Notes under the pieces: model-generated
Told to the model about the DNA's origin: nothing
The model's database searches: none
Seen by the model: the letters and a program-made list of their open reading frames with translations, nothing else
Assembly (NCBI RefSeq): GCF_000308835.1
Contig: NZ_BAGN01000064.1
Span: 1 to 63,903 of the forward strand
Direction: 5' to 3'
From: Nocardia vinacea NBRC 16497
Lineage (GTDB): Bacteria > Actinomycetota > Actinomycetes > Mycobacteriales > Mycobacteriaceae
DNA length: 63,903 nucleotides
Program-made: the position numbers and the translations under genes
Shown here: positions 49,701-61,700 of the stretch, in pieces
Numbering within the stretch: the stretch's first letter is position 1
How the letters are laid out: every line of letters begins with the position of its first letter

Positions 49701-52700
49701 AGCCGGATACCCCGTGATCGACGACCTGACGCTGCAGGCGCCGTTGCTGCTACCCGCCTCGGGCGGTGTGCGGATCCAGGTCGTCGTCGGCGGGGACGGA
49801 CCGGAGTTCGCGCAGCGGCCGATCTCGATCTACTCGCGCAGTGAGCACGACCCGGACGGTCAGTGGGTCCTGAACGCGCGGGGGCAGCTGACCACCCTGG
49901 ATGACACGGCCGCGCTCGCATCGGAGACCTGGCCGCCGGCCGCGGCGACCGATCTCGATGTCGCGTCCGCGTACACGGCCCTGTCGGCACTCGGCTACGA
50001 GTATGGTCCGGCCTTCCAGAGTGTGCGGGCGCTGTGGCGACGTGGTGCCGAGGTATTCGCCGAGATCGCCATCGACGCCGATAGTGGTGCGCGCGCCGAA
50101 GGATTCGGGATTCATCCGGCACTGCTGGACGGGGCACTGCAGGCCGGACTACTGGCCGGCGCCGTCGATAATGCTGCGGGACAGCCGGATTCACCGTTCA
50201 CGGTGGCGGCCGGGCAAGTCGTGCTGCCCTTCTCGTGGGAGTCGATCGCGCTGCACGCGGCCGAGGCATCGGTGCTGCGCGTTCGGTTGACCACCACCGG
50301 ATCGTCGGTGTCGCTGTGGGCGGCGGACGAGCAGGGTCAGCCGGTGTTGTCCGGATCGGTGACGCCCCGGCCCATGCGACTGGAGCAGCTCGCCGCGGGA
50401 GCGAGCGGCGCGGCCGATCCGTTGCTGGAAGTGGTGTGGTCGCCGGTCGAATCGGATTCGCCCGCGGTGGATTCGGGTTCGGTCCGTTGGGACCTGCTGG
50501 ATCCGGAAGCGGCGGTGCCGCCGGTCGTGGTGGTCGAGGCCGGGTCCGGGTGCAGCGAAGCCTCCGGTACCGAAGTGGTTGCCGCTACCCATGCCGAGGT
50601 CGCACGCGTCCTAGAGGTGGTACAGGCGTGGTTGTCCGAGGACCGGTTCGCCGCGAGCACACTGCTGGTCGCCACCCGCGGCGCGGTCGCGGTGGCCGAC
50701 GAGGACGTCACCGATCTCGCCGGTGCCGCGGTGTGGGGCTTGGTGCGGACCGCGCAGACCGAGGATCCGGGACGAATCGTCCTGGTGGACACCGACACCG
50801 ACGTCGACCAGTCCGTCGCGGCCACTGTCGTGGCCGTGGGCGAACCCCAGGTGGTTCTTCGTGACGGCATCACCCACACCGCGCGGCTCACCCGGCCTGC
50901 GCCCGTCGCGTCTGCATCGGCCGCCGACGACGCATTCGGTGCGGGAACGGTGCTGATCACCGGTGGCACAGGTGGTTTGGGTGCGGTGGTGGCCCGGCAC
51001 GTGGTGGCCGAGCACGGCGTACGGTCGTTGCTGCTGGTGAGTCGCCGCGGTCCTCGGGTCGAGGGCATCGCGGCGTTGTGCGCCGAGCTGGAGCAATTGG
51101 GTGCGCAGGTGCGGGTGGTGGCGTGTGATGTCACCGATGCCGACGCGGTGGCCGAGCTGCTGGCCGACATCCCCGCGCAGTGGCCGTTGACCGGTGTGAT
51201 CCATGCCGCGGGTGTGCTCGACGACGGGGTGATCGCCTCTTTGACCACCCAGCGGGTCGATGCGGTGCTGGCGCCGAAGGTGGATGCCGCATGGCATCTG
51301 CACCAGGCCACCGCGGACCTGGATCTTGCCGCGTTCGTGGTGTTTTCGTCGATATCGGGCACCGTGGGCGGTCCCGGGCAGGGCAACTACGCGGCCGCGA
51401 ACGCCTTCCTGGACGGGCTGGTGGCCCACCGGCGAGCCCGCGGACTGGCCGGTCAGTCGCTGGCGTGGGGTCCGTGGGCGCGCTCGGGCGGTATGGCCGG
51501 GCAGTTGGGTGAGGTCGACCTGGCTCGGATGAGCCGGGCCGGATTCACCGCGATCCCGGACGAGCAGGCGTTGGCCGGTTGGGACGCGGTGCTCGAACGC
51601 GGCATGGCGCACGCGGTGATCGCCACGGTCGATACCGCCACGATCCGCGCCCAGGCCGAGGCCGGGCTGCTGCCCCCGCTGCTGCGCGCACTGGCGCCGG
51701 CGGCGCGGCGGTCCGCGGCGCTCTCGACGGTGGGGTCGAGTCTGCGGCAACGGCTTTCGGGTCTGGACGCCGGTCGGCAGCGGCAGGCGGTGCTCGATAC
51801 CGTCCGCACCCATATCGCGGCCGTTCTCGGCCACGACGGTGCGTCCGCGATCGATCCCGATCGTGCCTTCCAGGACCTGGGTTTCGATTCCCTGGGTGCG
51901 GTCGAGCTGCGTAACCGGCTCAAGACCGCCACCGGCCTCTCGCTGGCGGCCGCGGTCGTCTTCGACTACCCCACACCGCATGCGCTGGCCGCACACCTGA
52001 CCGACGAGCTCACCGGCACCGGGCGCAACGTGGCGGTCACCGCCGCGAAAGCCTTCGACGGCGAACCGATCGCGATCGTCGGCATGGCGTGCCGGTACCC
52101 GGGCGGGGTCCGATCACCCGAGGAGCTGTGGCAGCTGGTCGTGACCGGGACCGACGCGACGTCGGAGTTCCCGGTGAACCGCGGATGGGATACCGAGCGG
52201 CTGTACGACCCGACCGGGGAAACACCGCACACCACGTACACGCGTTCGGGCGGATTCCTGCATGCCGCAGGTGAGTTCGATCCGGCGTTCTTCAATATCA
52301 GCCCGAATGAGGCCGCGCTGATGGATCCGCAGCAGTTTCTGCTGTTGGAGACCTCGTGGGAGGCGTTCGAGCGGGCCGGCGTCGACCCCGCGCTGCTGCG
52401 CGGCAGTGCGACAGGTGTCTTCGCCGGCATGATGTACCACGACTATCCGGTCAACGCGAACGCGGGATCCATTGCGTCCGGCCGGATCTCATATGTGTTC
52501 GGTCTGGAGGGGCCGTCGGTCACGGTGGACACGGCGTGTTCGTCGTCGCTGGTGACGATGCATTTGGCGGCACAGTCGCTGCGGTCGGGTGAATGCGATC
52601 TGGCCTTGGCCGGTGGTGTGACCGTGATGGCGACTCCGGAGACCTTTGTGGAGTTCAGCAGGCAGCGGGGCTTGTCGCCGGACGGCCGGTGTAAGTCGTT

Positions 52701-55700
52701 CTCCGACACGGCCGATGGCGTCGCCTGGTCCGAGGGCGCCGGTGTGCTGGTGCTGGAGCGGTTGTCGGACGCGCGTCGCAATGGACATGACGTGCTTGCG
52801 GTGATCGCCGGTTCGGCGGTGAATCAGGATGGTGCGTCGAATGGTTTGACCGCGCCGAATGGTCCGTCGCAGCGGCGAGTCATTCGTCAGGCCTTGGCCA
52901 ATGCCGGGGTGTCGCCGGTCGATGTCGACGTGGTGGAGGCGCACGGCACCGGTACCACGCTGGGTGATCCGATCGAGGCGCAGGCGCTGCTCGCCACGTA
53001 TGGCCAGGAGCGTGCTGCGGATCGGCCGTTATGGCTGGGGTCGTTGAAGTCCAACATCGGTCACGCTCAGGCGGCGGCGGGTGTGGGTGGTGTGATCAAG
53101 ATGGTCATGGCGATGCGGCACGGACTGCTACCGCAGACCCTGCATGTGGATCAGCCGTCCACGAAGATTGATTGGTCCGAGGGCCATGTCCGGTTGCTGA
53201 CCGAACCGATGGCATGGCCGGAGGTGGATCGGCCGCGTCGCGCGGGTGTCTCCTCGTTCGGAATCAGCGGCACCAACGCACATCTCATTATCGAGCAGGC
53301 CCCGGTATCGGCGGTCGAGTCGGTCCCGGAGGTCCGGACCGTCACGGCGGTGCCGTGGATGCTGTCGGCACGCAGCGGCGAGGCTCTGGCCGCTCAGGCT
53401 GCGCGGCTGGCATCGCACGTGGTCGACCATGATCCGATCGACGTCGGTTTCTCGCTGGCGTCGACGCGCAGTGTCTTCGAGCATCGGGCCGTGGTGGTGG
53501 CCGATGACCGTGCGGGGCTGCTCGCGGGCGTGCGGGCGCTGGCCGCGGGTGCGCCTGCATCCGGTGTGGTGTCCGGCCGCGTGGTGCTGGGTTCGACGGG
53601 TGTGGTGTTCTCGGGTCAGGGTGCGCAGTGGGCCGGTATGGCGGCTGAGTTGCGGACTGCGTATCCGGTGTTCGCCGAGTCTTTCGGCGGGATTGTCGCG
53701 GAGTTGGATCCGCTGTTGGGGCAGTCGGTTTCGCTGAGTGTGGCGTTGGCGGACGGTGATTTGGTCGATCGGACGGTGTTCGCGCAGACCGGTCTGTTCG
53801 CGTTCGAGGTGGCGTTGTTCCGTCTGCTCGAATCGTGGGGTGTGCGCACGGATGTGGTGGCTGGTCATTCGATTGGTGAGGTTGCTGCCGCGCATGTGGC
53901 CGGTGTGTTGTCGCTGGCGGATGCGTGTGTGTTGGTGGCTGCGCGTGGTCGTTTGATGCAGGCGTTGCCTTCTGGTGGGGCGATGGTCGCTATTGGCGCC
54001 GCTGAAGCTGATGTGCGGCCATTGCTGGTCGACGGAGTGTCGATTGCGGCGGTCAATGGTCCGTCGTCGGTGGTGCTCTCCGGCATCGAAGACGATGTGC
54101 TCGCGGTAGTCGCGAAGTGCGCCGAGCGTGGTTGGCGCACACACAGATTGCGGGTTTCGCATGCTTTCCATTCGGCGCTGATGGAGCCGATGTTGGTCGA
54201 GTTCGCTTCGGCGATTGCGGGTTTGACTTTCGGCCGGCCAGGTATCCCGTTGGTGTCGACGGTGACCGGTGCCCAGGTCGTCGACGAGATGGGTGATCCG
54301 TCGTATTGGGTCGGTCAGGTTCGGGACACGGTCCGGTTCGCCGATGCCCTTGCCACGATGGCCGGTTCGGGTGTCTCCAGGTTCGCTGAGGTCGGGCCGG
54401 ACGCCGTGTTGACCCCGATGGTCGCCCAGACTCTCAGCGACGCCACGGCGATTGCGGTGACCAGACGCGACCACGCGGACTCGGTGACCGTGACCAGTGC
54501 GGTTGCCGGGTTGTTCGTGGCCGGTGCCGAGGTGGACTTGGCCGGCATTTACGACGGTTCCGGAGCGCGGCGAATCGACCTGCCCACCTACGCTTTCCAG
54601 CACGAACGGTTCTGGCTGGACGCCAAGCAGATGCTGGCCCAGTCGTGGCTCGGTGCCGAACTGGGCGGCGTCACCGCGGTCGGGCTGGATGCGGCGACGC
54701 ATCCGCTGCTGGGTGCCGTTGTGCCGCACCCGGATTCGGGAGCGGTGAGCTTCACCGGCCGGTGGTCGCTGGATTCGGTGGAATGGCTGGCGGACCACAG
54801 CGTGCTGGGCACCGTGTTGCTGCCGGGCACCGGATTCGTCGAACTGGCCGGTCACGTCGGTGGCCTGCTGGGCTGCGAGGTGGTCGACGAGCTCGTTCTG
54901 CACACTCCGTTGACCCTGACGGCCGAGGGCGATGTCGCCGTGCAGGTCGTGGTGGCAGCTCCGGACGAGGCGGGTCGCCGGCGACTGAGCGTGCACTCGC
55001 GGCAGACCGCCGCGGGTCCGTGGGTGCTCCATGCCGAAGGCGTGCTCGCCCCCGGCGACGGGGTGGCCGACTTCGACCTCGTCGCGTGGCCACCGGCCGG
55101 CGCGCAACCGCTGGACGTCGATGGCGCGTACGACGAGCTGCTCGATATCGGATATGGCTACGGCCCCTTCTTCCAGGGGCTGCAGGCCGCGTGGCAGCGC
55201 GGTGACGAGGTGTTCGCCGAGGTCGCGCTGCCGGATCCGAAGGACGCCAAGGGTTTCGGGATCCATCCCGCGCTGTTCGACGCGGCGCTGCACGCCGCGA
55301 TCGTCCATGGTCTGCGTGGCGGTGTCGAGGGTTTCCCGGCGCTCCCGTTCAGCTGGAACCGCGTGGTGCTGCATGCGGCCGGCGCTGCCGCGGTGCGGGT
55401 GCGGATCGTGCTGCAGGGCGACCGGTTCGCGGTGCAGATGGCCGATGAGCAGGGGCAACCCGTACTGTCGGTGGGCGCGTTGATCTCGCGGCCGGTGTCG
55501 GCCGATCGCCTGAGCGCAAATGGGGTATCGGATGCCCTCTTCGGCGTCGAGTGGGTCGCTGCTGCGCCGTCTACGGCGAGCGTCGAGCCGAACCTGGTGA
55601 CGCTACTCGGTGGGCGCGACGGTGATCTCGCGACATTGATCGCCGATCTGGACGCGAACCCCGACTCGGTCGTGCCCGACCTCGTGCTGCTCGAGTGCCC

Positions 55701-58700
55701 CACTCACGAGGGTGCACCGCCGGAAGCCGCCCGCCGGGTCGCGATGGACGTGCTCGAGACCGTTCAGCGTTGGCTGGCCGAGAGTCGTTTCGCTGGTTCG
55801 CGTTTGGTGGTGGTGACCAGGCATGCGGCGGCCGTTGCCGATGCGGAGCAGGTGGATCTGGGTCAGGCGCCGGTGTGGGGTCTGCTGCGTGCCGCGCAGG
55901 CGGAACACCCGGGCCGATTCCAGCTGCTCGATCTGGATGCCGACGGTGATTCACTCGCCGCGGCGGCCGCCGTCGCGACCGAGCCGGAGGCCGCGCTGCG
56001 TGGTATGAGCGCGTACGTGCCGCGCTTGCGCCGGCATGCGCCCGGCGCGATCGTTCGGTTGTCCGAGCCGGGCACGGTGCTGGTGACCGGTGGTACGGGT
56101 GGTCTGGGCGCGGTGATTGCCCGTCATCTGGTGACCGAACACGGTGTGCGCCATCTGCTTCTGACATCGCGGCGTGGCTCGGACGCTCCGGGTGCGGCGG
56201 AACTGCGTGCGGAGCTGACCGAGCTCGGCGCCGAGGTGACCATCGCCGCGTGTGATGTGTCGGATCGGTCGGCGCTGGCGGCGTTGCTGGACGGCATTTC
56301 GGATCAGTATCCGCTGGTGGGTGTGGTGCACGCGGCCGGAACCTCGGACAACGGTCTGGTCGAATCAATTACGGCCGAGCGGGTCGACTATGTGTTCGGG
56401 CCCAAGGTCGATGCGGCGTGGCATCTGCACGAGCTGACTCGTGATGCCTCGTTGTCGTTGTTCGTCTTGGTGTCCTCGGCAGGCGGATTGGTGCTGGCCG
56501 CCGGTCAAGCGAACTACGCCGCGGCGAACGTCTTCCTCGATGCGCTCGCGGCACACCGTCGGAGTCTGGGATTGCCTGCGACGGCTGTGGATTACGGATT
56601 GTGGGCGCGATCATCGGGGCTCGGTGTCGAGCTGTCCGAAGATGACTTCGATCGGATGCGCCGGCAGGGCTTCCCCCCGCTGACCGAGGCCGACGGCCTG
56701 GCGCTGTTCGATGCGGCGATCGCAACCGATACCGCGCAGCTGGTGGCGTTGCGGGTCGATCCGGCGGTGCTCCGGACGCGGGACGAGCAGATCCCGGCTC
56801 TGGTCCGCTCGTTGGCCCCGGCCCCGGTCCGCCGACAGACCAGGACCGCCGCGGGCCAAGCCTTTGCGCTCGAGCTGGCCGGCTTGTCGGATGTGGATCG
56901 TGCGCGTGCTCTGCTCGATCTTGTTCGTTCGGTGGCTGCTGCGACTCTTGGGCATGTGTCGGTGGATGCTGTTGAGCCGCAGCAGGCTTTTCAGCAGCTC
57001 GGTTTCGATTCGTTGAGTGCGGTCGAGTTCCGTAACAAGTTGAATGCTGCGACGGGTCTGCAACTGCCGGCGACGTTGGTTTTCGATTATCCGAACGCGC
57101 AGGTTGTCGCCGAGTTCATCGATTCCCAGCTCACCGGCACCACGGCGGTCGAAAAGCCTGTGATCAGCCGGGTCCGCACCGGCGACGACCCGATCGCGGT
57201 GGTCGCGATGAGCTGCCGCTACCCCGGTGGCGTCGCCTCGCCGGAAGACCTGTGGGACCTGGTCACTTCCGGCACCGACACCACCGGCGAGATGCCGTCG
57301 GATCGTGGCTGGGATATCGAGGGCATCTACGATCCGGAACCCGGTAAGGCGGGCAAGACTTATACCCGTCAGGGTGGATTCCTGTACTCCGCAGCCGATT
57401 TCGACGCGGATTTCTTCGGGATCAGTCCCAACGAAGCCACGATGATGGATCCGCAGCAGCGGTTGCTACTGGAGATCTCGTGGGAGGCGCTGGAGCGCGC
57501 GGGTGTGGATCCGGCGGTGCTGCGCGGTAGTTCGACGGGTGTCTTCACCGGCCTGATGTACCACGACTACGCCCAGCGCACCGGTACCGGCAGCGGCGCC
57601 GCGGGCAGCTTGGTTTCGGGCCGGGTGTCATATGTGTTCGGTCTGGAAGGACCGTCGGTCACCGTGGACACCGCGTGCTCGTCCTCGCTGGTCGCCCTGC
57701 ATCTTGCCGCGCAGTCGCTGCGGTCCGGTGAGTGCGATCTGGCACTGGCCGGTGGCGTGGCGGTGATGGGGACCCCGGACATGTTCCTCGAGTTCGGCAG
57801 GCAGCGGGGCTTGTCGCCGGACGGTCGGTGTAAGTCGTTCTCCGATACGGCCGATGGCGTCGGGTGGTCCGAGGGCGCCGGTGTGCTGGTGCTGGAGCGG
57901 TTGTCCGACGCGCGTCGCAATGGTCATGATGTGCTTGCGGTGATTGCTGGTTCGGCGGTGAATCAGGATGGTGCGTCGAATGGTTTCTCCGCGCCGAATG
58001 GTCCGTCGCAACGGCGGGTGATCCGGCAGGCGTTGGCCAATGCCGGTGTATCGCCGGACGAGGTGGACGTGGTGGAAGCTCACGGCACCGGTACGACCTT
58101 GGGTGATCCGATCGAGGCGCAGGCGCTGCTTGCCACGTACGGCCAGGAGCGTGCTGCGGATCGGCCGTTGTGGTTGGGGTCGTTGAAGTCGAATATCGGT
58201 CATGCCCAGGCCGCCGCGGGTGTCGGCGGTGTGATCAAGATGGTCATGGCGATCCGCCACGGCCTGCTGCCGCGGACGCTGCACGTGGATCAGCCGTCTA
58301 CGAAGGTGGATTGGTCCGAGGGGCATGTCCGGTTGTTGACCGAGTCGGTGGTGTGGCCGGAGGTGGATCGGCCGCGTCGTGCGGGTGTGTCCTCGTTCGG
58401 CATCAGCGGCACGAATGCCCACCTCATCGTGGAGCAGGCCCCGGTGACGGCGCCGACGCAGGCCCAGGCTCCGGAGCAGGCCCCGGTACCGGCTGCGCGG
58501 CCGTGGGTGATTTCGGCCCGCAGTAGCGAGGCTCTCGTCGCTCAGGCTGCCCGCCTGGCATCGCGTGTGGGCGACCACGATCCGGTCGACGTCGGTTTCT
58601 CCCTGGCGTCCAGCCGTGCGATGTTCGAGCACCGTGCGGTTGTCGTGGCCGATGACCGTGACGGTCTGCTCGCGGGAGTCCGGGCGCTGGCCGCCGGTAC

Positions 58701-61700
58701 GCAGGCACCCGGTGTGGTGTCGGGTCGTGTCGCGACGGGGTCGACAGGTTTCGTCTTCTCCGGTCAGGGTGCGCAGTGGGCCGGTATGGCCGCCGGGCTG
58801 CGGACCGCCTATCCGGTGTTCGCCGATCACTTCGATGCGATAGTCGCGGAGTTGGATCCGCTGTTGGGGCAGTCGGTTTCGCTGAGTGTGGCGTTGGCGG
58901 ACGGTGAGCTGGTCGACCGGACGGTGTTCGCGCAGGCCGGTCTGTTCGCGTTCGAGGTGGCGTTGTTCCGGCTGCTCGAATCGTGCGGTGTGCGTGCGGA
59001 TGTCGTAGTCGGTCATTCGATCGGTGAGATCGCTGCCGCGCACATCGCCGGTGTGTTGTCGCTGACGGATGCCTGTGTGCTGGTGGCCGCGCGTGGCCGG
59101 TTGATGCAGGCGCTGCCGACCGGTGGCGCGATGGTCGCCGTTGGCGCCTCCGAGCTCGATGTGCTGCCGCTGTTGGTGGCCGGTGCGGTGTCGATCGCGG
59201 CGGTCAATGGTCCGTCGTCGGTGGTGCTGTCCGGTGTCGAAGCCGATGTCCTCGCCGTCGCTGAACAGTGCGCCGAACAGGGATGGCGCACACACCGATT
59301 GCGGGTCTCGCACGCTTTCCACTCGGCTTTGATGGAGCCGATGTTGGCCGAATTCGCCTCGGCGATTGCGGGTTTGACTTTCGGCCGGCCTGGCATCTCG
59401 TTGGTGTCGACGGTGACCGGGGCCCGGATCACCGATGAGATGTCGGATCCGGCGTATTGGGTCGGTCAGGTCCGTGACACCGTCCGGTTCGCGGATGCTG
59501 TTGCGGCGATGGCGGATCTGGGTGTGTCCCGGTTCGCCGAGGTCGGCCCCGATGCCGTGCTGACCCCGATGATCGCGCAGAGCCTCGATACCGGGGATGG
59601 CGTGGCCGCAACCGTGGCCGCGCTGTCGCGCCGGGATCAGGCCGATGTGTCCGCGGTGCCGACCGGCCTGGCCAGGTTGTTCGTCGCGGGCGCCGACCTC
59701 GACTGGGCGGGTCTGTACGCCGGTACCGGAGCGCGCCGAATCGACCTGCCCACCTATGCTTTCCAGCGTCGGCGGTACTGGATGTCCGAGGGGTCGGTCA
59801 GTGGTGGCGATGCCCGGGCAATGGGTCTTGTGGCGACCGCCCATCCGCTGGTATCGGTGGTGGTATCGCAGCCGGACTCCGAGGCGATGATCCTGACCGG
59901 TCGCCTGTCGGTGCAGACGCATCCGTGGTTGGCCGATCACCTGGTGCTGGGGACCGTATTGTTCCCCGGCACCGGATTCGTCGAGCTGGCCCTGTACGCG
60001 GGGGAGCGGGTCGGCTGCTCGACGCTGGACGATCTGGTGCTGCAGGCCCCGCTGGTGTTGTCGGAGTCCGATGGGGCCGCGGTGCGCATCGTGGTCGATC
60101 CCGCGGACGAGACCGGCCGGCGCGGGGTGCGGATCTTCTCCAGCCCGGACGGCGACGCCGATGCGCCGTCGTCGTGGCTGCTGAATGCCGAAGGCGCGCT
60201 TGCCCCGAGCGCGGCCGTGCCGGCCGTGGATCTCGCGGCGTGGCCGCCGGCCGGCGCGCAGGTTTTGAACGTCGATGGTGTCTACGACGAGCTGCTCGAC
60301 GCCGGGTACGGGTATGGCCCTGTCTTCCAGGGCCTGCGGGCGGCGTGGCAGCGCGGCGACGAGGTGTTCGCCGAGGTCGCCCTCCCGGACCCGCAGGACG
60401 GCCAGGGTTTCGGTCTGCATCCGGCGCTGCTCGATGCCGCGCTGCATGCGCTGCGGCCGGCCGGCCACCTGCGTGCCGAGGGCGCCGGCCCGGAGTTGCC
60501 GTTCGAGTGGTCCGGTGTCACGGTGCACGCGGCGGGTGCCGGTGCGCTGCGGGTGCGGTTGACCCGGGTGAGTGACCATGCCGTGGCGGTGGATCTGGCG
60601 GATTCGACCGGAGCCGCGGTGGCGACGGTGCGGCGGCTGGCGTCCCGGCCGATCGATCCCGTGCAGCTCAGCACCGGTGCGTCCGTTGCACGCAGCGCGG
60701 TATTCCAGGTGGAGTGGACACCGATCTCGTTGTCCGGCACCGGAATCGATGCGGTGTCGTGGGCGGATCTGGGTGACGAGGTGCCCGCCGCGGTGGTGCT
60801 GAACTGCCCGGTGGGTAATGAGCCGGACACGGTTCGGGCCGCGACTCACGATGTGCTGCAGGTGCTGCAGTCGTGGCTTGCCGATGAGCGGTTCGGCGAG
60901 TCGGCATTGGTGGTCCGGACCAGCGGTGCGGTATCGGTTGCCGGGGAAGATATTACGAATCTGGCCGGTGCTGCCGTGGCCGGTCTGGTCCGTACGGCCC
61001 AGGCGGAGAGTCGTGGCCGGATCGTGGTGGTGGACAGCGATTCCGACATCGGCGGCCTGCTGGGCGGAATTCTGGCTGCCGAGGAACCGCAGGTGGCGGT
61101 GCGTGGCGGGCAGGTCTTCGGTGCGCGACTTGTCCGGGCGACCCCCTCGTCGGCCACCGGCTCGTCCTTCGCTCCGGACGACACGGTCCTGATCACCGGT
61201 GCCAGCGGCTATCTCGGTGGGTTGTTCGCCCGGCATCTGGTGGCTGCGCGCGGTGTTCGCCGTTTGTTGTTGCTGAGCCGGCGCGGTGAATCCGCCACAG
61301 GTGCAACCGAACTGCGGGACGAACTGCAGCAGCTCGGTGCCGAGGTCGAGTTCGTCGCGTGTGACGTCGCTGATCGTGCCGCACTGGCCGCGGTGCTGGC
61401 CGCTATCCCTGCGGACCGTCCGCTCGCCGGTGTGTTCCATACGGCTGGTGTGCTCGATGACGGTGCGATCGCCGCGCTCACCCCGGAGCGGATGGACGCG
61501 GTCTTGCGGCCGAAGGTCGATGCCGCCCTGCATCTGGACGAGCTGACCGCCGATCTGCCGTTGCGGGCGTTCGTGCTGTTCAGTTCGGCGGCCGGCACCT
61601 TCGGCAATCCAGGGCAGGGCAACTATGCCGCGGCCAACGCCTGTTTGGATGCGGTGGCGTTGCATCGCAAGGCATCCGGGCGTAACGGGCAGTCGCTCGC

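Noticed and set aside
61174..61230. Module 6 KR loop GASGYLGG considered as a dead NADPH site
   Set aside because: It still fits TGxxxxLG, and LDD, Lys and Tyr are intact, so loss of activity cannot be claimed.
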